Positions 1 to 5,906 of a DNA stretch of 5,906 nt are shown piece after piece. Made by a program: the position numbers and the translations under genes. This stretch comes from Chitinophagaceae bacterium (GTDB lineage Bacteria > Bacteroidota > Bacteroidia > Chitinophagales > Chitinophagaceae), in assembly GCA_016741945.1 (NCBI GenBank), contig JACVCQ010000171.1:1-5906 (forward strand), in the 5' to 3' direction. A model generated the notes under the pieces. The model was given only the letters and a program-made list of their open reading frames with translations, had not been told where the DNA came from and did not search any database. The stretch's first letter is position 1; each line of letters starts with the position of its first letter.

Positions 1-925
1 CCGTCAGGCAGCAGTACATCATGGATTCCCCCATTTCATTCTCGATATCCGTGAAGAGTTTGGAGATTTTGTGATCGAAAACTTTGTAGAGGAATATCTT
101 GCAGGGCGTACACCTAATCCATGCGTGATGTGCAATACGCATATTAAATGGCGCGCCTTACTTAAAAGAGCCAATGCATTGAATTGTGATTTTATTGCTA
201 CCGGCCATTACGCAGAAATCAGACAACATACCAACAACCGGTACGTGATCAGCAAAGGATTGGATACTACCAAAGACCAGAGCTATGTATTATGGGGACT
301 GGATCAGGAATTGCTCAGTAGAACTATTATGCCTTTAGGAAAATACCACAAAAAAGATATTCGCCAAATGGCCATGGATATGGGTTATCCTGAACTCGCA
401 AAAAAAAGTGAGAGCTATGAAATATGCTTTGTTCCTGACAATGATTATCGAGGTTTTTTAAAAAGAAATGTAGATGGCTTGGAAGCAAAAGTAAATGGCG
501 GATGGTTTATAGATAAAAACGGGAAAAAACTAGGTCAGCATAAAGGCTATCCTTTTTATACCATTGGTCAGCGAAAAGGCTTAGACATCGCTTTGGGAAA
601 ACCTGCATATGTAACAGCTATTGATCCTGATACAAATACTGTTGTATTAGGCGATGAAGAAGACCTGGAACAAAATGATATGCTAGTCACCAAAATGAAT
701 TGGATCAAATACGATGGTATTTCTGATGGAATTGAAGTGATGGCAAAAATTCGTTACAAAGATCAGGGAGCACTTGCTAACTTATATAACCATGACAATG
801 GAATTCGCGTTCGCTTTTACGAAAATGTAAAAAGTATTGCTCCCGGACAAAGTGCAGTATTCTATGAAGGCAATGATGTGATTGGCGGTGGAATTATTCA
901 GCGGGGTGATTTGATTACGCTTTAA
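1..925 (+). CDS. mnmA: tRNA-specific 2-thiouridylase MnmA (5' partial)
   Basis: MnmA is a cytoplasmic enzyme that adenylates and then thiolates U34 at the wobble position of tRNAs for Lys, Glu and Gln (family knowledge). The reading frame is open from base 2, so the gene enters from the left edge. A GTG at 71 is an in-frame valine codon, not the start. About 307 residues are visible; the family is usually about 360-375, so some 50-70 N-terminal residues with the PP-loop ATP site are missing. Visible motifs are GRTPNPCVMCN (bases 104-136) with the catalytic-site cysteine at 131-133, ATGHYAE, KDQSYVLWGL, SYEICFV with the second active-site cysteine at 425-427, and YTIGQRKGL opening the C-terminal beta-barrel region. 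The position that is Asp99 in E. coli is a cysteine here (122-124), making a CxxC pair. The stop is TAA at 923-925, overlapping the stop of the convergent methyltransferase gene. The family assignment is very secure. Confidence 0.96.
   Translation, partial: RQAAVHHGFPHFILDIREEFGDFVIENFVEEYLAGRTPNPCVMCNTHIKWRALLKRANALNCDFIATGHYAEIRQHTNNRYVISKGLDTTKDQSYVLWGLDQELLSRTIMPLGKYHKKDIRQMAMDMGYPELAKKSESYEICFVPDNDYRGFLKRNVDGLEAKVNGGWFIDKNGKKLGQHKGYPFYTIGQRKGLDIALGKPAYVTAIDPDTNTVVLGDEEDLEQNDMLVTKMNWIKYDGISDGIEVMAKIRYKDQGALANLYNHDNGIRVRFYENVKSIAPGQSAVFYEGNDVIGGGIIQRGDLITL
922..925. other. Shared TTAA: overlapping stop codons of convergent genes
   Basis: The palindrome TTAA supplies TAA for mnmA on the + strand (923-925) and TAA for the methyltransferase on the - strand (922-924). 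The two genes therefore overlap tail to tail by 4 bases, with no intergenic space for a terminator. Any transcription end for either gene must lie inside the other gene. Confidence 0.95.
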
Positions 926-2127
926 TATTTTCTTCTTAATAAAGCTGCAAACATCGTATCCGATTTTTGATGATATCCTGTCATCAACTGCTGTACAACC
1001 AATTCGAGAAAATCATGATATTCCAATAACTGTTTTACGATCTCTTCATTTTCTCTTTTGAATAAAGAACAGGTTATATATAAAAGATATCCGCCTGGTT
1101 TTATCGCTTTTGCCACATTCTGACTGATCTTTTTTTGGAGTGCTGTATACAATGTTATTTTATCAGTGCTGAAAAAAGCAAGTTGCTCCGGTGTTCGGGA
1201 CCATGTACCACTACCCGTACAAGGTGCATCACAAATAATCAGGTCATAAGGTTCACCAGTAAAAGTAAATGTAGATACTGATAAATCAGCAATAAAAGCA
1301 TCATATTGTTCGATACCTGCTCTATCAAATCGTTGTTTCAGGTTATAAAGAATAGAACTACGTGCATCTGACACAGTCAATGAAACTTGCTGTAAATAAT
1401 CATGTACTAAGATAGATTTACCACCACTAGCTGCACAACAATCCCAAACCCGAACTGGTGATGGTAATTGTGCTGGCAACAATAATTTTACTCTTTGAGA
1501 ATTTAAGTCCTGTATCACTACTTCTTTATCTATCTCAAGAATATTATCCAACTTTGTTCCATTAGATAAGGCTAGTATGGAATCAGATAAATCTTGAAAA
1601 GGAATATCAGCATCATTCAATTTTGTTCGGACAATAGTTTCAAAACCTGGTCTTACACGAATAAAAAGATCAGGCTGTGTAAACTCACCGATACTTAATG
1701 ATGGAAGATCCACTCCAGCACTCATTTCATCTTTCCATGGATAAATATGCTGAATGCTAAAAATAGGGTAGAGTTGTTCAATGAACCCTACTCTTTGCTC
1801 TAAATCAACTTCCCAGTTTTTTACCCAATCAGGCTTGTATAAGCCAGACCAATACCCGGGTGTTTTTTCTGCAAAGAATAAGGCAATTTTTAACCGCTCT
1901 TTTACTGTTAATTCTTTCAATGCGTGCCCAAGCCGGTAGTAACTATAACAAAGATGCGTGATGTATTTTCTATCTTTTGCACCGTGTTTTTTTTCTTGAG
2001 TAAAATACGCTTTCAGATAATGTACCAATGGCTGCGATCCATTATATCCTTGAATAAGGGACACAGCAGTATTGAAGTATGACTGGAATCGCATCATGGG
2101 GTATGGGGTTACTTCAGCACACGACAT
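922..2127 (-). CDS. RsmB/NOP-family RNA (cytosine-C5) methyltransferase
   Basis: This is a predicted SAM-dependent methyltransferase that makes 5-methylcytosine in rRNA or tRNA; the exact target cannot be read from sequence. Residues are numbered from the ATG at 2127 (401 in all). The N-terminal half, up to about residue 200, is an alpha-helical and RNA-binding-type region without a clear catalytic motif. Then come QDLNSQ (about 206-211), the SAM-binding motif I DCCAASGGKS (229-238), motif IV DAPCTGSG (300-307) with Cys303, and motif VI ITCS (351-354) with Cys353. The two cysteines are those used for product release and nucleophilic attack in this family. The C-terminus has a degenerate form of the usual DGFFxA motif (DTMFAA). 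Motif I has Ser where Pro is usual (CAAPGGKT). Coordinates give the longest frame; I favour a start at the internal ATGs at 2097 or 2094, because homologues as I recall them begin close to the MRFQSY segment. The gene lies downstream of sucB on the same strand. Confidence 0.9.
   Translation of the reverse strand: MSCAEVTPYPMMRFQSYFNTAVSLIQGYNGSQPLVHYLKAYFTQEKKHGAKDRKYITHLCYSYYRLGHALKELTVKERLKIALFFAEKTPGYWSGLYKPDWVKNWEVDLEQRVGFIEQLYPIFSIQHIYPWKDEMSAGVDLPSLSIGEFTQPDLFIRVRPGFETIVRTKLNDADIPFQDLSDSILALSNGTKLDNILEIDKEVVIQDLNSQRVKLLLPAQLPSPVRVWDCCAASGGKSILVHDYLQQVSLTVSDARSSILYNLKQRFDRAGIEQYDAFIADLSVSTFTFTGEPYDLIICDAPCTGSGTWSRTPEQLAFFSTDKITLYTALQKKISQNVAKAIKPGGYLLYITCSLFKRENEEIVKQLLEYHDFLELVVQQLMTGYHQKSDTMFAALLRRKY
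2096..2109 (-). repeat. 7-bp tandem direct repeat near methyltransferase start
   Basis: Two exact copies of ATGGGGT (+ strand) lie at 2096-2102 and 2103-2109; read on the - strand they are ACCCCAT twice. They fall between the first possible ATG (2127) and the internal ATG pair (2097 and 2094). Since 7 is not a multiple of 3, gain or loss of one copy would put the 2127 start out of frame but would leave the internal starts intact. Confidence 0.85.
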
Positions 2128-2132
2128 ACCCC
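2098..2132 (-). repeat. 8-bp inverted repeat spanning the methyltransferase start region
   Basis: A perfect inverted repeat pairs GGGGTATG at 2098-2105 with CATACCCC at 2125-2132 across a 19-base loop. In the - strand transcript the first arm contains the ATG at 2127 and the second arm ends directly against the ATG at 2097. The stem could therefore mask the first start or affect initiation at the second. A 5-base alternative stem (GGGGT with the other ACCCC copy) is also possible. A regulatory role is only inferred. Confidence 0.55.
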
Positions 2133-2191
2133 GTTATTGGCGAGATCTGCTTCCAGGTGTGCCTTATGAATTTACATTAAATTTTTGAAAA
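2128..2191 (-). other. sucB-methyltransferase intergenic gap
   Basis: This 64-base gap separates the sucB stop from the first ATG of the methyltransferase (97 bases if translation starts at 2094). Its sucB-proximal half (about 2170-2191) is AT-rich. I see no convincing hairpin followed by a T-run, so no intrinsic terminator after sucB, and no clear match to a Bacteroidota promoter (TTTG around -33 and TAnnTTTG around -7). Read-through from sucAB is plausible but not shown. Confidence 0.5.
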
Positions 2192-3406
2192 CTATACTTC
2201 CAGTAAGGTTTTCACCGGATCTTTTCCGAAGAGCAATAATTCAGGATTTTCAAGAAGTTCCTTCACTCTAACGAGGAAGCTCACACTTTCGCGTCCATCA
2301 ATTATTCGGTGATCATAACTCAAAGCCAAATACATCATCGGACGAACCACTACTTGTCCGTTAATAGCCATGGGTCTTTCTTGAATTTTGTGCATTCCAA
2401 GAATAGCACTTTGTGGGATATTGATGATAGGAGTACTCATTAAACTACCAAATACACCTCCATTGGTGATCGTAAATGTTCCTCCTTGTAACTCTTCGGC
2501 TGTTAGTTTGCTGTCGCGTGCCTTTCCCGCTAACTCTACTACTTTCTTTTCAATATCAGCCATGCTGAGACTTTCTACATTACGCATGACAGGTACAGTC
2601 AATCCACGCGGAGTACTTACAGCGATGCTGATATCAGCATAATCATGATACACCAACTGGTCTCCATCAATGTAAGCATTTACAGACGGCCATTCGCCTA
2701 GAGCAATGGCGCAAGCTTTTGCAAAGAAGCTCATGAAACCTAGGTTGACGCCATGTAGTTCCTTAAACTTGTCTTTATGTTGTTTACGCACTTCCATGAT
2801 GCGAGTCATATCCACTTCATTGAAAGTAGTGAGCATTGCAGTAGTATTTTTCGCTTCTACCAAACGTTTGCTGATGGTTTTACGAAGATTGCTCATTTTT
2901 TCCTGACGCACATTTCTACTATATAACTCCCCGCCAGCAAATGCTTTTTTACCCGGATTGGCTAAAGCTTCTAATACATCATGCTTTACGATCTTTCCAC
3001 CTGCGCCAGTGGGTTTAATATTGGATGGATCTACTTTTTTATCAGCAATGATAGCGGAGGCTACAGGTGTTGCTTTGATATCATTAGATACTACTGTTAC
3101 AGATGCTTCATTTTTAACAGGTGCAGGTGCTGCTTTCTCAGCTGTAGGGGCGGCAATCCCTTCTGGCTTATTGGCTGTTTCATCAATTTTTGCCAGAACA
3201 TCACCAATATTAAGCGTATCGCCTTCTTTACCGACGGTGGTGAGTATACCTGCCTGTTCCGCATTCACTTCAAAAGTGGCTTTCTCACTTTCCAGTTCAG
3301 CAATCACTTCATCGCGTTCAACCCACTCTCCATCTTTTTTAGTCCATTTTAACAAGGTTACTTCGTTAATAGACTCTCCTACTGTTGGTACTTTAATCTC
3401 AATCAT
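2192..3406 (-). CDS. sucB: 2-oxoglutarate dehydrogenase E2, dihydrolipoyllysine succinyltransferase
   Basis: SucB is the core of the 2-oxoglutarate dehydrogenase complex of the TCA cycle: it moves the succinyl group from E1 through its lipoyl arm to CoA (family knowledge). The 404-residue protein is complete, close to the 405 of E. coli SucB. Domains in order: a lipoyl domain at about 1-77 with the lipoylated lysine at Lys42 in ELESEKATFEV; a short Ala/Pro-rich hinge at about 84-103; a peripheral-subunit-binding domain at about 113-149 ending in GAGGKIVKHDVLEAL; and the catalytic acyltransferase domain from about 165. The catalytic pair is His366 and Asp370 in YDHRIIDG. The segment TFTITNGGVFGSLMSTPI is typical of succinyl- and not acetyltransferases, and the partner gene sucA settles the substrate. 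The start is ATG at 3404-3406 with only a weak AGG upstream; the stop is TAG. It follows sucA by 50 bases, so the two are very probably cotranscribed. Confidence 0.97.
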   Translation of the reverse strand: MIEIKVPTVGESINEVTLLKWTKKDGEWVERDEVIAELESEKATFEVNAEQAGILTTVGKEGDTLNIGDVLAKIDETANKPEGIAAPTAEKAAPAPVKNEASVTVVSNDIKATPVASAIIADKKVDPSNIKPTGAGGKIVKHDVLEALANPGKKAFAGGELYSRNVRQEKMSNLRKTISKRLVEAKNTTAMLTTFNEVDMTRIMEVRKQHKDKFKELHGVNLGFMSFFAKACAIALGEWPSVNAYIDGDQLVYHDYADISIAVSTPRGLTVPVMRNVESLSMADIEKKVVELAGKARDSKLTAEELQGGTFTITNGGVFGSLMSTPIINIPQSAILGMHKIQERPMAINGQVVVRPMMYLALSYDHRIIDGRESVSFLVRVKELLENPELLLFGKDPVKTLLEV

Positions 3407-3456
3407 CGGGGATACCTGTTTATTACTTTATAATGATTAGGTTATAATTCAATTCT
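3407..3456 (-). other. sucA-sucB intergenic spacer
   Basis: This 50-base, AT-rich spacer lies between the sucA stop (TAA at 3457-3459) and the sucB ATG. On the - strand it ends in AGGTATCCCCG before the ATG, so an AGG about 8 bases upstream is the only ribosome-binding hint. No hairpin terminator or clear promoter is visible, which fits a sucAB operon. Confidence 0.6.
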
Positions 3457-5906
3457 TTAAATATCAAATGCTGTATTAATAATCTCAGCCTGTTCTGCTG
3501 CATGTACTTTTGCATAGCCTGTGGCTGTTGCAGCACTTGCATTACGACTGATCACTCCAAAGTTGATATTTTTTATATTCATTTGCAGGAATGAGGCTGC
3601 TCCCATGTTGAGTGGCTCTTCCTGTACCCAGAACCAAGTAGCTTTATTGTATTTCTTGTGCAATGCTTCTAATTGTTTTTGTGGCAATGGATATAACTGC
3701 TCCAATCGAACGATGGCAATATCATTTCTGTTTTCTTTTTGTTGCTTATCAGACATCTCAAAGAAGAGTTTTCCGCTACAAAGCAATACTTTTTTCACTT
3801 GCGCCGGATTTTCAACGTATATATCATCAATTACTTCCTTGAATCCACCTTCTGATAACTCTGTGATATTGCTATAGGTAGCTGGGTTTCTAAGATTTGC
3901 TTTAGGTGAAAAATTGATCATCGGCTTACGGAAATTCCAAGCCAGTTGTCTACGCAGTGCATGAAATAAGTTCGATGCGGTTGTAATATTTGTGATGACC
4001 ATATTTAACTCCGCACACATTTGTAGAAAACGCTCCAGTCTTGCACTACTATGTTCAGGTCCCTGTCCTTCATACCCATGAGGCAATAACATCACTACCC
4101 CGTTTTGACGTTGCCATTTTTGTTCACCCGCTGCAATAAATTGATCGATCATAGTTTGCGCACCATTACAGAAATCTCCAAACTGTGCTTCCCAAATTAC
4201 CAATGCATTCGGATTGGCCATGGCATAACCATACTCAAAGCCCAATACACCATATTCACTCAACAAAGAATTATAAATACGAAATGACTCCTGGTTTTCA
4301 GTAAAGTGATTCAAGCGATTGTATCCTTTATTGGTATTTTCATCGCGAAGAATCGCATGTCTATGACTGAATGTTCCTCTTTGAACATCTTGTCCACTCA
4401 TACGTACGATATTTCCCTCCATTAAAATAGAGCCGTAAGCCAACAATTCCGCTGTAGCCCAGTCTATTTTTTGTTCTGTTTCCAGTAATTTTGTTTTATC
4501 CTGTAATAACTTCTCAACTTTCTTCAATGGTTTGAATTCAGCAGGCCAGCTCATCAGCTTAGCAAACATTCGCTGAATCTGTTCCTGAGGAACAGCTGTT
4601 AGAGGCGACTGATCAAAATCTTCCTCAGTGGCTTTGCGCATACTTTTCCAAACCAACTCAGGGGTTTGGTATTTGTATGGAAGCGGATTTTGTTTGACTT
4701 CATCCAGGCGTTCCTGCAAATCAGCCCAAAATTTCTTCTCCATTTCTTTGGCTAATTGTTGTGCATCTGGTTCTCCGTTCTGTATCAAATATTGGGTATA
4801 AATCTCACGTGGATTCTGATGTTTATCAATCAGCGCATACAATTGTGGCTGGGTATACTTAGGATCATCTCCTTCATTGTGTCCATGTTTGCGGTAACAA
4901 ACCATGTCAATGAAAATATCAGAATTGAATTCCTGACGGTAACGTGTAGCGATTTCTGCACATTTCACCACAGATTCTGCATCATCGCCATTTACATGCA
5001 ATACGGGTGCCTGCACCATCGATGCAATCGATGTACAATAATCGGCACTTCTAGCATCATCAAAGTCTGTTGTAAACCCGATCTGGTTATTGATTACATA
5101 ATGAATGGTTCCACCTGTATAATAACCGCGTAGGTTACTCATCTGCAATACTTCATATACAATGCCTTGTCCGGCCACTGATGCATCGCCATGAATGAGT
5201 ATGGGAAGTATTCGATCAAAATCACTATTGTATAATACATCTGCTTTTGCTCTCGCAAAACCTACCACTACCGGATCTACTGCTTCCAAATGAGATGGAT
5301 TCGGCATAAGTTTTAAGTGAATGGTCTTTTGATCCGGAGTCTGAATTTCGCTTCCATAACCCATATGATATTTAACGTCTCCACTCCCCATGGTTTGATC
5401 CATTACTGCAGTTCCTTCAAACTCACTGAATATCTGTTCGTAAGTTTTACCCATGATATTCGCCAATACATTCAAACGTCCACGGTGTGCCATTCCAATT
5501 ACTACTTCCTGCACTTCATGATTGGCTGCCATATTAATGATGGCATCTAATGCTGCAATAGTAGTTTCACCACCTTCTAATGAAAAACGTTTTTGTCCGA
5601 TATATTTTGTGTGCAAGAATTTCTCAAACATTACTCCTTGGTTGAGTTTTTCAAGTACACGCTTTTTCTTTTCAAGTGAAAGTGGTTGTACAAAATGCTG
5701 TTCCATTTCACGGGTTAACCAATCGATCTTTTTCTGATCACTGATATATTTGAATTCAATTCCTACATTGGAAGCATAACAGTTATTGAGGTGGTGTAAA
5801 ATATTTTTCAATGTGGTAGCTCCCAAACCAATCAGATTGCCCGCTTGGTATGTGGTATTCAGATCCGCTTCGGAAAGACCAAAGAATGAAAGATCCAGAT
5901 TAGCGC
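3457..5906 (-). CDS. sucA: 2-oxoglutarate dehydrogenase E1 component (5' partial)
   Basis: SucA is the thiamine-diphosphate enzyme that decarboxylates 2-oxoglutarate and succinylates the lipoyl group of SucB. The frame stays open to the right edge, so the start is outside the window; a TTG at 5824-5826 is an internal leucine codon. About 815 residues are visible, against roughly 900-935 for the family, so about 100 N-terminal residues are missing. Motifs seen: MAHRGRLNV with its substrate-site His codon at 5485-5487; NPSHLEAVDPV with His at 5290-5292; the thiamine-diphosphate and metal site GDAS (5179-5190) followed by NNQIGF; the HGHNEGDDP signature (4861-4887); FSHRHAIL; WEAQFGDF; and LPHGYEGQGPEHSSARLERF in the transketolase-like pyrimidine-binding domain. 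The C-terminal domain contains VQEEPLNMGA and ends in AFDI. The GHNE signature and the adjoining sucB separate it from pyruvate or branched-chain E1 enzymes. It is the first gene in the visible sucA-sucB order; its promoter is not in the window. Confidence 0.97.
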   Translation of the reverse strand, partial: ANLDLSFFGLSEADLNTTYQAGNLIGLGATTLKNILHHLNNCYASNVGIEFKYISDQKKIDWLTREMEQHFVQPLSLEKKKRVLEKLNQGVMFEKFLHTKYIGQKRFSLEGGETTIAALDAIINMAANHEVQEVVIGMAHRGRLNVLANIMGKTYEQIFSEFEGTAVMDQTMGSGDVKYHMGYGSEIQTPDQKTIHLKLMPNPSHLEAVDPVVVGFARAKADVLYNSDFDRILPILIHGDASVAGQGIVYEVLQMSNLRGYYTGGTIHYVINNQIGFTTDFDDARSADYCTSIASMVQAPVLHVNGDDAESVVKCAEIATRYRQEFNSDIFIDMVCYRKHGHNEGDDPKYTQPQLYALIDKHQNPREIYTQYLIQNGEPDAQQLAKEMEKKFWADLQERLDEVKQNPLPYKYQTPELVWKSMRKATEEDFDQSPLTAVPQEQIQRMFAKLMSWPAEFKPLKKVEKLLQDKTKLLETEQKIDWATAELLAYGSILMEGNIVRMSGQDVQRGTFSHRHAILRDENTNKGYNRLNHFTENQESFRIYNSLLSEYGVLGFEYGYAMANPNALVIWEAQFGDFCNGAQTMIDQFIAAGEQKWQRQNGVVMLLPHGYEGQGPEHSSARLERFLQMCAELNMVITNITTASNLFHALRRQLAWNFRKPMINFSPKANLRNPATYSNITELSEGGFKEVIDDIYVENPAQVKKVLLCSGKLFFEMSDKQQKENRNDIAIVRLEQLYPLPQKQLEALHKKYNKATWFWVQEEPLNMGAASFLQMNIKNINFGVISRNASAATATGYAKVHAAEQAEIINTAFDI

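Noticed and set aside
71..73. GTG as the mnmA start codon.
   Set aside because: The frame is open upstream to base 2 and encodes typical MnmA sequence (HHGFPHFILDIREEFGDF), so the GTG is an internal valine codon of a gene cut by the window edge.
967..987. Perfect 7-bp inverted repeat (TTGATGA / TCATCAA, 7-base loop) 41 bases past the mnmA stop, considered as an mnmA terminator.
   Set aside because: The stem is AT-rich and short and has no T-run after it on either strand (the T-run precedes it on the + strand). It lies inside methyltransferase coding sequence and is best treated as chance.
2958..3440. Long open frame of 160 codons on the + strand opposite the sucB lipoyl and hinge region, plus an overlapping 123-codon frame.
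   Set aside because: They are antisense shadows of a strongly conserved gene, with low-complexity Ser/Ala/Thr or Phe/Cys/Ile-rich translations and no recognisable domain.
5018..5034. Repeated ATCGATG-like words in a short stretch.
   Set aside because: They fall in conserved sucA codons (TSIASM) and follow from reuse of the same Ile, Ala and Ser codons; no spacing or symmetry beyond that.
4756..5737. Several + strand open frames of about 70-125 codons opposite sucA.
   Set aside because: Their translations are rich in Cys, Ile, His and Phe as expected from reverse-complement coding sequence and match no family I know; sucA coding is intact throughout.
5824..5826. TTG as the sucA start codon.
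   Set aside because: The same frame continues without a stop to the right edge and encodes typical E1 sequence (YQAGNLIGLG), and E1 proteins are about 100 residues longer than what is visible.

Overview
The window looks like ordinary chromosomal DNA from a member of the Bacteroidota. The family Chitinophagaceae is my best guess, from the overall feel of the proteins and not from any search. GC content is moderate to low by eye, genes are tightly packed, and the visible starts lack strong Shine-Dalgarno sequences, which is common in this phylum. There are four protein-coding genes and no RNA gene, mobile element, CRISPR array or phage feature that I can support.

Layout. Bases 1-925 (+ strand) hold the 3' five-sixths or so of mnmA, the tRNA 2-thiouridylase; its start and ATP-binding P-loop lie upstream of the window. 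It converges on an RsmB/NOP-type RNA cytosine-5 methyltransferase gene (922-2127, - strand), and one TTAA tetranucleotide provides both stop codons. Upstream of the methyltransferase on the same - strand are sucB (2192-3406), the E2 dihydrolipoyl succinyltransferase, and sucA (3457 to the right edge), the E1 2-oxoglutarate dehydrogenase, whose N-terminus is cut off by the window edge. Transcription on the - strand therefore runs sucA, sucB, methyltransferase.

Function. SucA and SucB are successive subunits of the 2-oxoglutarate dehydrogenase complex: SucA decarboxylates 2-oxoglutarate with thiamine diphosphate, and SucB carries the succinyl group on lipoyl-lysine to CoA. The E3 subunit (lipoamide dehydrogenase) is not in the window. 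The two left-hand genes both modify RNA, but they are on opposite strands and are probably neighbours by chance.

No previously undescribed system is evident. The points most worth checking are a CxxC-plus-C arrangement in MnmA that could suit an iron-sulfur cluster, an inverted repeat with a 7-bp tandem repeat lying over the methyltransferase start region, and the shared TTAA stop of the convergent pair.
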